This document shows, in pieces, positions 44,820-56,630 of a DNA stretch of 64,000 nucleotides. The position numbers and the translations under genes are program-made. This DNA comes from Gentiana macrophylla. Lineage: Eukaryota; Streptophyta; Magnoliopsida; Gentianales; Gentianaceae. A model generated the notes under the pieces. It saw only the letters and a program-made list of their open reading frames with translations. It did not search any database and had not been told where the DNA came from. The stretch's first letter is position 1. Each line of letters opens with the position of its first letter. The DNA lies in NCBI GenBank assembly GCA_026214975.1, contig JAOBSW010000463.1, forward strand, positions 62,001 to 126,000. The letters run 5' to 3'.

Positions 44820-45685
44820 TGATGTATTATTTATATATGATTAAAAATACGTTATATTATTATGTTTTATTAACGAATTCTATATAAAATATATGAAATT
44901 ATGATATAAATAGTATGAAATGTTAATCTTTATAATTTAGAGTAATTAGTAGTAAAAATAGTAAAAAAGTTGTAATTTTGTACCGATTTTAGTAAATCGG
45001 ATTGTCGTGTCGTACGATTCGTGGGTATTTGTGATGTTTTATTGCAGATTTATAAACCGAGACCCGAGAATCGACATATTGAAGATAATCATATCTCGGA
45101 ATGATTTAGAAAGTGCCATGAGCTTAAATGGTCAATTGAATAGCTTAAGTGAATGTGGCCAACCAACGTCTAAGTTAAGTAATAATCGAGAAATGTCTTC
45201 GACAAACGAATGGCTCATCAAAACGACATTTTCAGAAAAAGTGTTCTTCACGAAAGTTGTAGATTTTTCCGAAATTTTTCCAATGCAATTTAAATTATGA
45301 AGATTGGAGGTCTACAACTTAAACAGTGATCAAGTGGCTAATCGATTTGGATTAAGAAAAATCCCGTAAAAGCTTCGGAGGAACACGAGGTTATCAAGAA
45401 GGCGTTATCTGAAGAAGAGTCCTTCATGAAAGTTGTAGAGTTTCTCGAGATCTTCATTTTGGCATTTCGTTTGCAATTTTGGAGGTCCAGAACTCGAGAT
45501 ATGAATTTTAGAAGTTTAATAACATAAATATCTCATACGCATATGGGAGTGTTTTCAGCATGGGAACATCATTATGATTCGGACCGAGCCGGCCTAATAC
45601 CGGACCGGTCCGGCCAAGGACTCCATTTTCTATATAAAGGAGCTCATTTCAACAGATCGAGGTGTACCAAAAATATATATATACA

Positions 45686-45764
<79 letters not shown>

Positions 45765-47016
45765 CTCTCTTTTCTTTTTAATTTTTAGTAGTAGTTGTAA
45801 ATAAGACCTTACGCCGTAATAATGTAGTTTTAGTATCGTTATAATGCTCGGGAAAATCTCGAAGTCGTTTTATTTGAAGAAGTTGTAATGTCCGGAAAAT
45901 ACGATTTCTAAATCAGCTGCCGTATTCGGGTAACTTTTCTTAAGTATTTATGTTTATTTTCATCTTTTAGTTGTTATAATGTTTTTAAGCTAAATATAAT
46001 ACTGGCCAAAACTATGTAATCGGTTTTATTTCGATCTTTTCGTTAAGGAAATGTTGTTAAGTTAAAATGATTAAAATTGAGTTAATTGAATCTTTTTCTA
46101 TTTTAATCGTATTCGTATTGACATATTTAATCGATCTGAGGAATTCATAATCTAATTATGAATTGACGCCTCGTAGTCAGGATATGAGATAAAAGATAGA
46201 AAAACCGGAGGGTAAAATTGGCCGTGTGAATAACGTGATAACGGAATCCGATTTCCTACCCGGGGGTAAATTTGTTTTGGGAGAAATGAATTTTATTATA
46301 ATTTGTACTCGAGATCGTAATAATGTTAAATCATCAGTTAATCGAAACTTAAACCGGAAAGTTAAATCGTCCGGCTTTGACAACCGGAGCCTTTAAAATA
46401 AAATTGACCGTTTGTGAACGGAATGACTCCTTTTATCTAAAGGTAGATTTGTACTTCGGGGACCTGCGAGAAAAACCGTATGATTGTGGACCTTGGGTGA
46501 TGCAATGGACATATGACAATTTCATATTTCGTGTGAGGAGGAATTGCTTACCTCAGGAGTGCACCGTTTCATTTACTCAATTGGACCTAAAATAAAAGGA
46601 GAGATCGAACACATTTCATTTAATCGAAAAGATCGTATAAACCAATTATATAAGTTTTGGCGATTTCTCTAAAATTATCATTTAGTATTTTGGTACCTAT
46701 ATATTTATATCTATATATATACTTTGCAATTTATGTACATCTATATATATCTATATATCTATATATATTATATTAGAATAACTTTTAAATTACGTATTTA
46801 TTTTATGTTGACTAGAATAGTAGTGGTCTGTGTTATAAAATTGCGGTTTAGATCGGGTTAATAACAGCTTTTTGGTGTTTAATCACACGTAAAAGAAATT
46901 ACCAAGTTCCCTGAGGATTCGACACTCTGACTCACTATACTAGCACTACAGTTTGACCCGATACACTGTCGGTTAAGGACTGGTATTAGCACTAGAAAAG
47001 GCCACGTCACTTATCA
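44820..47016 (+). repeat. Gyp-C 3' LTR, about 2.2 kb
   Basis: Starts TGATGTATTATTTATATATG after the polypurine tract and ends ACGTCACTTATCA. U3 holds CGGACCGAGCCGG (45580-45592) and the palindrome CCGGACCGGTCCGG (45600-45613), 18 bases before TATATAAAGG (45631-45640). A TA microsatellite (45690-45760) followed by CT units lies just downstream of the TATA box, in the expected leader. GAGGATTCGACAC near 46912 marks the LTR end region. Confidence 0.8.
45690..45761. repeat. TA microsatellite in Gyp-C LTR
   Basis: Uninterrupted TA units followed by CTCTCTCT, about 50 bases after the LTR TATA box. It must have grown within the element or after insertion. Confidence 0.95.
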
Positions 47017-47799
47017 TGGAGGACTTGGGTGGTAAGACGGTTGATGATATAAGTGGCAGTGATAAAGGCATCCTCCCAATAAGGAAGTGGAAGGTTGGAT
47101 AGGGCAAGAAGAGAAATGCCGACTTCAACGATTTGACGGCGGCAGCGCTCAATGGCACCAACTTGTTCGTGGGTGTGGGGACAGGAAAGGCAATGCCGTA
47201 TACCAAGAGAGGTAAGAAGAGTGGAAACATGACGGTAGTCACCACCCAAATCAGTTTGGATGGATTTTAGTTTGGTATTAAACTGGCGTTCGATCATGGC
47301 AAGGAAGTCAGGAAAGATAGTTTCAACATCAGATTTATTTTTCAGGGGGTAGAGCCATAGGTATTTGGTGAAGTCATTGATAGCAAAATACTTAACCGCT
47401 AACTTTTACCGACAGAGTATCGGGTCAACGGGAGTATAGTGGTCACAAGGTCGAATCCACAAGGAGTAATGTCTAAGTACCAACGCTGACGTATAACTTA
47501 GTTCAGGTCAAAATAATGGTAGAGGATATTGTACGAATGCAAAAATAAAGGTTATACTAACGAGTTTACTTCTAGGTATTAAAAGGTATAGCCGACTATG
47601 ATCCCACGAGCTACTTTTACCCCTAAGGAAAGACTTAACAGGGAGTGTGTCCTAACCGACCTACCTATCCAATGTAGTTTAACAACATCCACGGGTGCCA
47701 ACTCCTAATTCTAGTGATTAGACTGAACAACTCGATCTAACCACCCTATGTGAAGCTAACCGACTCTCCCTTTAGAAAACCGATTATCCTAACATGATT
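47017..47799. repeat. 780-bp duplicated block, right copy
   Basis: Copia-3 integrase fragment (47017-47393, minus-strand text RQIVEVGISLLALSNLPLPY and KYFAINDFTKYLWLYPL) followed by the first 400 bases of the Gyp-B LTR. Starts exactly at the end of the Gyp-C LTR and continues without break into the full Gyp-B LTR. Confidence 0.93.
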
Positions 47800-49149
47800 A
47801 AGATTTAGAGTTGCTCGAACAACAATGACAAACCTATGTATTGGAAACGGACCTAACAACTAGGCCAAATCTACGCAACGATCCTAAAACCCCTTATCCC
47901 ACATCTCACCGCAAAATGCATCTATAAGTTTGATGTGTGTGACAGTGAACTAGGTGATCAATCTAATTCAAAGATGTTAAAATAAGTTTTAGGACGTGGA
48001 TTAATCGTTTAAACATTCAATTACGCAATACACAAATCCCAATCTCATCCCCCTTAGGGTTTTCGCTCGCTTTCACATAATTCGACTACACATGCAATTA
48101 GCTACTCATGATTCTGCTAATAAACGAAATAAGAATTGAATTCAAACTCAAGTCAATAAATAAAAGAGAGGTCATTGCCATATAACTTGCAGAAAATCTG
48201 ATCCAGAAAATATGAATAAATAATTGCACCAAAATTCGAATCTTTTGAACTTGAAAGGTAAATCTAAGCTATAAAAAAGTGTTTAGAATCAAACGAGTAA
48301 TCTATGGAATCAAAGGATTGAAAGGTGATCAAACTACACTACAATCGCCCCTAAATCGCCTAGGAAAAGTCTAAAGACAACCAAAGATAATTAGGGGCTG
48401 AATGAGCTACGTATTTATAGTGTAGGTCAAAAATCTGCTTCTGTCGGTCTTGGACGAGCGTTTGGGTCCTGACAAATGCTAGTTTGCCTGGAAATCTTGA
48501 TGATATTAGGGTTTCTCCTTCCCTAGACGAGCGTTGCCTTGATTTCACGCCAGTTCATGGATCATGCCTTGAGGGACAAAAGCCCGTTTGCAGTGTCTGA
48601 ACGCCAGTTTGGCTTGAATGAGCTTTTTGCTTCGGGTTGAACCCATCCAAACGCCAGTTTGGGGGTAATTTGAACGCTAGTTTGGCTAAAAACTCAACTT
48701 TCAGTATCAAAGCTACTTCTGTCAAACGCCAGTTTGGACAGGCCAAACGCTAGTTTGAGGTAGGCTTGAGTCAAACGCCAGTTTGAGGTATGGCAAACGC
48801 AAGTTTGCCTTGATTTCACTCCAAAATTGACTTTTCCTCACTTTCATGCTACTTTCGTGCCACGGACATGTTCCTCATCCCAAACACATCGCCTTCCGGG
48901 TCCTCGAGTCACCTAAGTCCTACAATAACATATACGGACAAACACCACGCGTAATTCCGCAAGGCAAAAGTGCTCGGAAAAGAGTTAAATATCGTTAAAA
49001 AGTCGGAGTTTACTATCGATATGACAGTTTAACTCCCCGTGCGTATAACTCTCGACTCAAACAGGTCTATATCTACCCAAAACATGCCAATAAAGTGATA
49101 AACGGAGGTTAAACTGTGCACCAAAGTACAGTAAAGTTGACTCCCATCA
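47394..49149 (-). repeat. Gyp-B LTR, complete (antisense)
   Basis: On the minus strand it begins TGATGGGAGTCAACTTTAC after the tract GGCTAAGTGTGGGGTGGT and ends next to Copia-3 at 47393. U3 carries an array of CAAACGCCAGTTTG-type inverted repeats (48430-48810) followed by TATAAATACGTAG (48406-48418). It is the 3' LTR of a minus-strand Athila/Tat element whose body extends right. Confidence 0.78.
48430..48810. repeat. Array of CAAAC-N4-GTTTG inverted repeats in Gyp-B U3
   Basis: At least six copies: 48647-48662, 48673-48685 (partial), 48723-48736, 48744-48757, 48772-48785 and 48792-48809 (GGCAAAC/GTTTGCC around GCAA), plus weaker ones at 48471-48488. Spacing is irregular. Each can form a short stem-loop on either strand. 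Confidence 0.85.
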
Positions 49150-49960
49150 ACCACCCCACACTTAGCCTTTGCTCGTCCTCGAGTAAATTAGGCGCTCTAA
49201 AACAGACCAAGGGATCAACTTTACGAAACATGCATAGCACTCACGACATCAAGGCAAAAGTAAAGTAGACACTGAATGTACGCCACTTGACTCTAACTTA
49301 TCACGAAAACGAAGTGTGTGTGATATAAACCGAGGGCTACACTCAAAATGATTACCGGCTTCGAATACCGGCCAAATGACTACACACAACTCACACCGGC
49401 CTAGAATCTCCACTAATCGAGGCAACCGAGGCTAAATATGGTCAAGTAGGACTTGAAGGGTTATAATGTTAAGCTCGGGACGGGGTTAATCGAAAGGAAA
49501 ATTTGGGACTGGAGAAAGAGAAAAACACGAGTGAAACTAATCATTTCATGTATTCTTTCTTCGAAAACATACCAAACCACACCAAAACTCCTTCGATTTT
49601 TCTATATGCATTAACAAACAACTCCAACCTTAACATCATACTTTTATTCACTTGAAACACTCCTTCTTTGCCTTATTTTCCTCAACTTTATTCAAACTTT
49701 CTCTTTTTCTTTTTTTTTCTTTTCAATTTCAATTTTTCTCTTTTCATCTCTTTTCATTTTTTTTTATTTTTCTCTTCTTTTTTCGAACCACAAGCCTCAC
49801 ATTAGATTTCTCGAGCTCCTCCCCTTCGTTATACTAGCTCGTACTAACCAACTCCTCTCGAAACACGCACCATCTCCCACCCCACACTTGCTTCAGCAAG
49901 TGTGTCTAAAGTAACGCTCTTGGGATGCAAATGAGCTCGTCGTCAAAAGAAAGAAGTCAT
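49150..49960 (-). other. Gyp-B 3' non-coding region
   Basis: Minus strand: ACTCGAGGACGAGCAAAGGC then AAGTGTGGGGTGGT at the LTR, a purine-rich strand at 49685-49785, and a second PPT-like CAAGTGTGGGGTGGGAG at about 49880. No coding sequence before the element is cut by Copia-4. Confidence 0.65.
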
Positions 49961-50365
49961 TGAGGGGGGGGGGGGTGTTAGAAGTCAATGACTTCTAGAT
50001 TATTCTACAATTAGTACATGGGAAAAATCTAGAAATTATTTCCTTAGAGAATAGTCTAGAATTCTAGAAAATACTTAGATAAATATCTAATGCACACTTT
50101 GCCTAGAAACATCTAGTGTGCATTTTCTCTAGAAGGATCTACTACTTTTTCTAGGATATTCTTACCTTTCCTATAAATAGGAGTTGTAACTTAGGCCATG
50201 AACACAACACACACAAGTTGTGTAGTGAGTCTCCCACATCAAACACTTTCTAGTTGCTCTCTTCTTGTATTTTTCAAGTGTCCCATTTGTTGTATATTTT
50301 GTGTGTCAATAAAATATCAAGTTCTATATTCAAGTGTTTGGACCTACCACATTTACGACACAACA
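49961..50365 (+). repeat. Copia-4 polypurine tract and 3' LTR only
   Basis: TTGAGGGGGGGGGGGG (49961-49975) leads into an LTR that starts TGTTAGAAGTCAATGACTTCTAG-like text and ends ACGACACAACA (49976-50365). A TATA motif CCTATAAATAGGAG is at about 50179 and a poly(A) signal AATAAA at 50308, giving a clear U3-R-U5 layout. The rest of the element is missing on the left; no second LTR seen. Confidence 0.75.
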
Positions 50366-50517
50366 ATCCTATCCTTGACTTGATAGCACTTCACCGATTT
50401 ACCGACATTACGGTACGGTAGTACTCAATGAGATCCTTGGAGTTGGTGTGCTCATTGCTTCAGAGCAAGTATCCGCCCATTCCTTAGAAAGACGTAGAAG
50501 TTGTTCTTAGGATCGGC

Positions 50518-50787
50518 GTGAGCTCGCATTGGGCCTATTTTCGCATTTCTGAAGTGAGCATGAAGTCCGAATTGAATAGACTTTTGATGTTATTGGCCTT
50601 GAATATTCTCTTGTGGCTGACATCTTTGTTTCTATGGTGTGTAGTTATTTTTTCCTTCTTATTTTTGGTCTTTCTTTTCTATAGCCTTGTGATTATGCCA
50701 ATCTATGTCTTCAACTTGGCTACTTTTGTTAAGCGGGCAGCATTAATCATCCTCACTTTAAGCATATGTTGGTTGGTGATCATCTAA
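50518..50787 (+). CDS. Hydrophobic ORF of unknown origin, 89 aa
   Basis: After a short polar start (MSSHWAYFRISEVSMKSELN) the frame encodes three hydrophobic stretches (about residues 21-33, 35-62 and 72-89), so the product would be a small membrane protein. I recognise no family. It follows the Copia-4 LTR by 150 bases and has no evident TATA box or leader. It could be a captured or random frame; low weight. Confidence 0.2.
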   Translation: MSSHWAYFRISEVSMKSELNRLLMLLALNILLWLTSLFLWCVVIFSFLFLVFLFYSLVIMPIYVFNLATFVKRAALIILTLSICWLVII

Positions 50788-52420
50788 AATCATTCATCGT
50801 ATTGTGAAAGTCCGACGCTACCCTTCTCTCTCCTCAAATTTACGATTTTGTTGCTGCTTTTTTTTTTTCCATCTTTAATATTCGGATCTTTTTTTGTTTC
50901 AAAATTCAACAGCATGTTCACAATATTTATTGTGGCACAATTCAACAATTATTGTCTTAGTGCACACTGCTTGTATTCTTAATGAGAAGTACGAGGATGG
51001 ATAAAAGGCTTCGATTGAGCTCAAGAAGCATTATGCGGCGGAGTGTTGAGCAAAATTCGAAGTGAATCAACGAAAGAAGACAAAGAAATTGTTTAGGTTT
51101 CCTCATTTCGGGCTATATGTGGGAGTTGGCTTGAGCTGTTGTATGAATGCATAATGTTTTCCTTTTTGTCTAACTTGATGCAAGGGTTAGTTTGTTATTT
51201 TTGTTCAATCCTTCATTTGCAAGCTGTATATCTTCACGAATAGTGATACATCCACTATCTTTTTGACCACAACAGCTTACACAACACAATCAACACCACA
51301 CATTTTATTGAGACCCAACACAATAAATAGCTTATCACTTTAATCAATGGGTTGAACCAAGTATTTGCAAATGCACTACACATTTGTGTAGTGCACATAC
51401 CATTTCCCTATCTTCAATGCTTTTACGTTTAGGAAATGTTACTTTTTGGTTCATAAAGGGCAACTTAATATGTTTTTCCCTTGTATTAATGGTTATACAC
51501 TAACCACGGCGCCCTTCACTTCGATCCACGAGGAATGTGAGAGAAACTTTAATCGAGTAATGCAAGGCAGAGTCGAGGGATTGATGGTTTCTATCACCGG
51601 AAGAAGTGTTATCAATCGAAATCAACCCTTTTACGGGAATTGAAGCTGACTTCAGAACAGGGTCATTGTCATTATAACAAACCAGCTCCTCACCACTAGG
51701 CCATATCCAGGGGATTGTTTTTCCCTTGTAATTGGGATCATGAGTGGATGGTTAAAGAATACGTGCATTTTTAGTCAACTTTGGGAAAACGATTTTAGCA
51801 GATGAGAATTATAGCATCCTTATGGGAAAAGGATTTTAGCAGATGAGAATTATCAAATCTTGTTGGTCAAACAACTAATCAACAAGTATGAACAAAAAGG
51901 ATCCGTCAAAAAAAAAGTATGAAGAAGAAGGAAAATAACTCATTCAGTGTGTCCAAAAAAAAACCACAACATAAAAATAAGTTCATTCATTCATTGGATC
52001 AAACAAGCACAATAACTATGCTAATGACTTGCTGCAATCGAATATTGAAGCAAACATATTTGATTTTACAGCAAAAAGAATAAGAGGTTTCATCCCAAAA
52101 TACCAAACCAAATTCAAATTCGATCGTTACAGCAAAAGATTGTTGAAGAAAGATGTACCTAGTAACAAATACATCAAAATACATCTACATCCAACAAATT
52201 CAAAATCCGACACCAACTTGAACAAAAAATTTAAATAAGAGTTCAATACAATAGCAAAGCCCTCAAGAGCAAAATAAAAACCAAAAGCCCTGAAATTATA
52301 GCCTGAAGCTCAACAGACAAAGACTAAAACTTGAATTTACATTCCATGAACTGAACAAATAATTAGCACATTGATTAGAAAAATCGAGATGATCCATACA
52401 ATGAAAATGAGAGACTTATT
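50788..52420. other. Intergenic region without recognised features
   Basis: Mostly AT-rich. An isolated frame at 51446-51643 has no family resemblance. A short repeat TGGGAAAA(C)GATTTTAGCAGATG occurs twice (51782 and 51824). Confidence 0.4.
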
Positions 52421-54610
52421 TTTTACCTCGAGCAACTGGTTGCCGCCTCTTTTTTTTTTTTTTTTATCCCAATGCCTACGAATACGCTTGTTAGAAACAC
52501 CTTTCGATCTTACAAATAGAGGGTCTCTGACATGAGCGTTATTTTCATCCCCCTGAACCTCATTGACTTTGGAAACCTCTATCGATACAATAGCCGTCTT
52601 GTTTTGTCCTTGGAAGAAAGCTTTGAAATACGCACTAACATCCTCTATAGTCTTGTCAACAAATAGCCTAAGTTCGGGTGAGCTTTACTTTGCATAACAA
52701 ACTCATGGAAAATTCTCATCAACCGGTTAGACTACACCATCTCGGATTCACTAGAAACAGAATGACGAGGCTGCGACTCACACGAATGAGTTACTCTATC
52801 CCTTGCATCTCTACACCATCTCTTTAAGAAGTATTTTTCTGGGATAGCATGTACATTTTTCGAAGCGAATACTCGATAAGCATGTGGACAATGTAAGCCC
52901 ATTGTTTCAAACCTGCAACAAGTACATTTCAAATCCATTGAGCTTGCATCAAACATAACATATATAGCTCACTTTATGGTTTTCATGTAATTCAACTCCA
53001 TAACAACTCACATAAGGTTAATACTGTCTTTCACTTATTAAATCACTTGCCCCTACACCATCCATGAATCCATCTTCAAACATTTTGTACATTGTATGAG
53101 TATACTTTAGGCTCGCCTGTTTGAGAATCTGACTACTTTGAATGGATAGTGTTGGCACCCCTTGATTAGAGAAATGGTCCTCGTCTCCTTCATTATTTCG
53201 CCATTCCTTAACAAGTTTTTCTAAACTCTCCACAAATGTACTCAAACAAGTGGTTTTGTCTGCAATCCCATTAAGTGCACGATTGGTACTCTCACTACGT
53301 GAAGTTGATTTCAAATCAGCATAAAAAGTGTCTTTATTGAAAGCCGTGCTCCATTTATGTCGTAACTTTCGTACATCTTATTCAACCAAGAATGTTGACG
53401 AGCATTATAATTATTCATCATGTCTGACCATGTAGCCTCAAATTCAGTTTATGAGTCACAACCCTTCATACATTTATACCACATATTCATGAACCCAGGT
53501 TGCCTTTGAAGATTGCCCAAATGAGATGGAGCATTTTGTGATATATGCCACTGACACAAACGATGCCTAGAATCAACAAAAACAGTTGGGATCACATTTA
53601 GCATTGCAGCATCTTGATCGGTGAAAATAGTTTTTGGTTGTTTTCCACCCATTGACTCCAAAAAAGTATTGAATAGCCACTTAAATGAACTTATAGTCTC
53701 ATCCGACATAAACCCACAACCAAACATCACATTCTGGAAATGATGATTAACACCCACAAATGGTGCACAAATTAATCCATACATGTTAGTTCGATATGTA
53801 GTATCAAACGTAACAACATCTCCAAAGAATTCATAATCAATCCTAGCTTGACTATCTCTCCAAAAAATATTTGCCACTCTTCCTTCAACATCAAGTTGCA
53901 TATCCCAATAGAAGAATCTCTCCTCATTTGATTTCGTTTTGAAATGATTAATAGCACTTTGAGAGTCTCCTGCTTCAATTTTTTAAGACTTCAGGAGGTG
54001 TGCATACTGCATAGTTATAAAGCTCTCTCTTCGTAAATCCAACAGCCTCGACACCACCACAATCCTCTGCAACCATCCTAAATGAATCAATAGGTCGAAC
54101 GCCGGCATTTAGGTGTGACTCGATCAAATTCCCCGTCACTTGACTAATTGATCAAGACATTCTAAGCAAATGTCTTTGTTTTGGACTTGCCAATTTATGG
54201 TTATGCTCTTTAACCCATTTAGTCACTTTAAATAATTCATCAGAGTCACGGGTAAACCAAATTCGAGCAAAACATCCTGTCCTTTCATTTGATCTACTGT
54301 ATGAACAATTTCCTCTATCATCCAAATTTTTTAACCCTTCTTTAGAGCAAGTAAACAATTTTTCTCTTATGATTGAAATACCCGGATAAAAATCATGCTT
54401 CCCTTTCCGCACACTAAACCCCTTGACATGCGCATAATCACAATATACTTTGTAGGCCTCAATAACATCACCAACAACAACCTTTTGTAACGTAGTTTCA
54501 AGAGTATTAATATAGTCATCCGAAGTAACATCAATTTCATTTTCTTTGTTTTGAATACAAATGTCATCCCCATCAATTTCAGGTGTACAACCATTTTCCA
54601 AATCTGACAT
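52421..54610 (-). pseudogene. FAR1/FRS-type MULE transposase-like gene, broken
   Basis: Domains in order on the minus strand: acidic start MSDLENGCTPEIDGDDICI, FAR1 DNA-binding domain (VYCDYAHVKGFSVRKGKHDF, WFTRDSDELFKVTKWVKEHN), MULE transposase core (VVTFDTTYRTNMYGLICAPF, FTDQDAAMLNVIP, RHRLCQWHISQNAPSHLGNL), SESTNRALN segment, SWIM zinc finger (CTCCRFETMGLHCPHAYRVF) and a lysine-rich end. At least three in-frame stops (about 54150, 53450, 53013) and three frameshifts (A run near 53985, near 53355, near 52960) break it. FAR1/FHY3 proteins are transcription factors derived from Mutator transposases; this could be either a decayed host gene or transposon copy. No terminal repeats were confirmed. 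Confidence 0.85.
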
Positions 54611-56185
54611 TTCAATAGAAAGGCAAGAATAACATTACTTAATTACATGGACACTTTTGTGCATAACCTAAAATAATTTTTTAAATGTAAACGTACCTGT
54701 GTTTAAGTCTATCATTTTGTCCACACTTGCTGATGTAGGTGTTCAGACCTTCAAAAAGAAAAAGAAAAATTACAATTGATCTAGTGAAATAAATCTAGAA
54801 AAGGTGAACCACGACAATTAAGGGAGGAGAAAATGTATACACCAGAAAAAAAAAAGAGTAACAAGGGATAGAGAGTCTAGAATCAATGAAGAAGAAGAGG
54901 AGAGGACGTACTTTAAGCAGCACAATCAGAAATGAAACACATTAGTGCCTTCGATTTCCATCCAATTTAGCACAAATTTGAGTAGCAGCACACTTTTAAG
55001 AAAAAACCAGATTTATTGTAAAACAACCCATCATTTTTTCACAATTAAATACCTACCGGATAGACTTATAACAAATGTCCCTCTAAACTGTTTACATCCT
55101 CACAAATTAACTACTACACCTGTGTAATTCAAATAAAAATGGACAATTGAAAGAGTAATCATGTTTATGAACTAGAAGAATTAGAATTAGTAAGGGTTAA
55201 GGGTTTGTAGCTGAAGGGGATTTTCTGGTTTAGAAAATTTGTTATTGGGACCAAATTCAATGTTCCCGTTCCATTTAAACTTTTCGACTGAATAATTTTA
55301 CGGCGAAGAGAAGAAGAGATGTTAGAATATAATCAACAATGAAAAAGAACCATAAATACTAGAATCAATAGAGAAGAAGAAAATAAGGACTACCTGAAGC
55401 TTTGGTTCGCCGATGAGCATCCCGGAAAGGTGATATGGCCGCCAGCCGAAAAGTGTCGCCGGTCAGAAGTTTGCCGGAGAGAGGAATTTACGTCAAGAGA
55501 TTGGTGAGTTTGAATTTTTTTCATCTGAAAAGTAATGTTTTAGCGGGACCGATATCCGATTTGTTTTAAAAAAGACAATAGATTTCTCGAGTGGTTCTCA
55601 TTTAGCCACGTCACCAAGTCTATTGTATGTCCGTATGCGGATAGAGCATGCAAAAATTTCCCGTATCGGTGTCCCGTGTCCCTTTCTTCCACTTAAGCAG
55701 TAAATGAGAGGTAAGCGGTTGTGGCCTGTGAGGGGATGAACGCTGACGATTAAGCTGGGGTTGGTTGACGAACAGGGACTCACCGAAGCAGATGGTTGAG
55801 TCAAACAGAGGTGCCGGAAAGTGGACGGTGGAGAAGAGATATGGAATATACATGGTTGAGGCAAAGCTACAACTAGGAGCAGTGGTACGCCATTCGTTTT
55901 TGAGCAGGCAAAGTCCCGATGGCGCTTTTAGTTGAAGTTGTTTTTTTTAAAAACATACTTATTGTTAGATATTTTTTCATAAATAAATATTTTGGTTATC
56001 GTTTGTATACGAGTTGCCGTACGAATTGATGTTATCGCAACGAAGCGGGTTCGACTGATGGAGGATATCGCGAATGGCCGGGTTCAACGAAACCTAAACC
56101 AATCATTCATCGATTCATGAAGGATGTGTATTTTGAGATACATGCATTTTCGAGCAGATATATACTTACCCTTTCGTAAGTAGGC
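54611..56185. other. Upstream of the FAR1-like pseudogene; no gene seen
   Basis: Intron- and leader-like AT-rich DNA up to about 55590, with a possible leader at 55380-55500 (minus). Further right no coding or repeat feature is supported. Confidence 0.35.
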
Positions 56186-56630
56186 AGAACGAGCCGAACT
56201 ACGGCGAGTTCGAGCTCGGCTCGGCTCGGCTCGGCTCAAAATGGCCGAGCCTTATATTTTCATTATCCGGCTCGGGTTCGGCCTGGTATTTGGGGAAAAA
56301 AGCTCGGCTCGGTTCGGCTCGAACATGTCAATATATTTGGGGAAAAAAGCTCGGCTCGGTTCAGCTCGAATAAAAAATTAACATATGATTCATAAAATAT
56401 ATGATATCAATATATGATAAGGTATAATTCCTATTTCATAAACACTTCGAACTGTTTATGAATTTATGATATCCGAGCCGAACATGTTCAGCTCGACCAC
56501 CGAATATCTATTTTGTAAGGTTCGGCTCGAAGTTCGAACCCACGAACCGAGCCCGAATCGAGCTTTTTCGAGCCGAATACTCCGAATCGAATCGAATATT
56601 TAGGTTCATTTACAACCCTACGTGTAAGGG
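56186..56630. mobile_element. hAT-like non-autonomous element rich in AGCCGA/TCGGCT
   Basis: Left part has GAGCCGAACTACGGCGAGTT and GGCTCGGCTCGGCTCGGCTC, right part AGCCGAATACTCCGAATCGA, so the two ends are complementary in style. The right end GGTTCATTTACAACCCTAC is, on the other strand, the GTAGGGTTGTAAATGAACC start known from small plant hAT-type elements. Left end GTAGGCAGAACGAGCC. GTAAG stands on both sides as a possible partial duplication. Confidence 0.55.

Larger units (their letters stand above)
37403..47016 (+). mobile_element. Gyp-C: Athila/Tat-type gypsy element, 5' part missing, with extra ORFs
   Basis: Starts inside the integrase core at ILVMVDYVS and runs through integrase C-terminus, two extra reading frames, a doubled polypurine tract and a 2.2-kb 3' LTR ending CACTTATCA at 47016. 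The 5' LTR, gag, protease and RT are absent: the left end is a sharp breakpoint in Gyp-B LTR. A non-autonomous MULE (43322-44623) is nested near its 3' end. Confidence 0.82.

Noticed and set aside
45543..45788. ORF across the Gyp-C LTR
   Set aside because: Spans TATA box and TA microsatellite; clearly promoter DNA.
51446..51643. 65-codon ORF with a polar C-terminus
   Set aside because: No signal peptide, domain or splice context; could be chance in AT-rich DNA.
55598..55864. Overlapping minus-strand ORFs near 55.7 kb
   Set aside because: Two frames of similar length with no family resemblance and no promoter or exon support.
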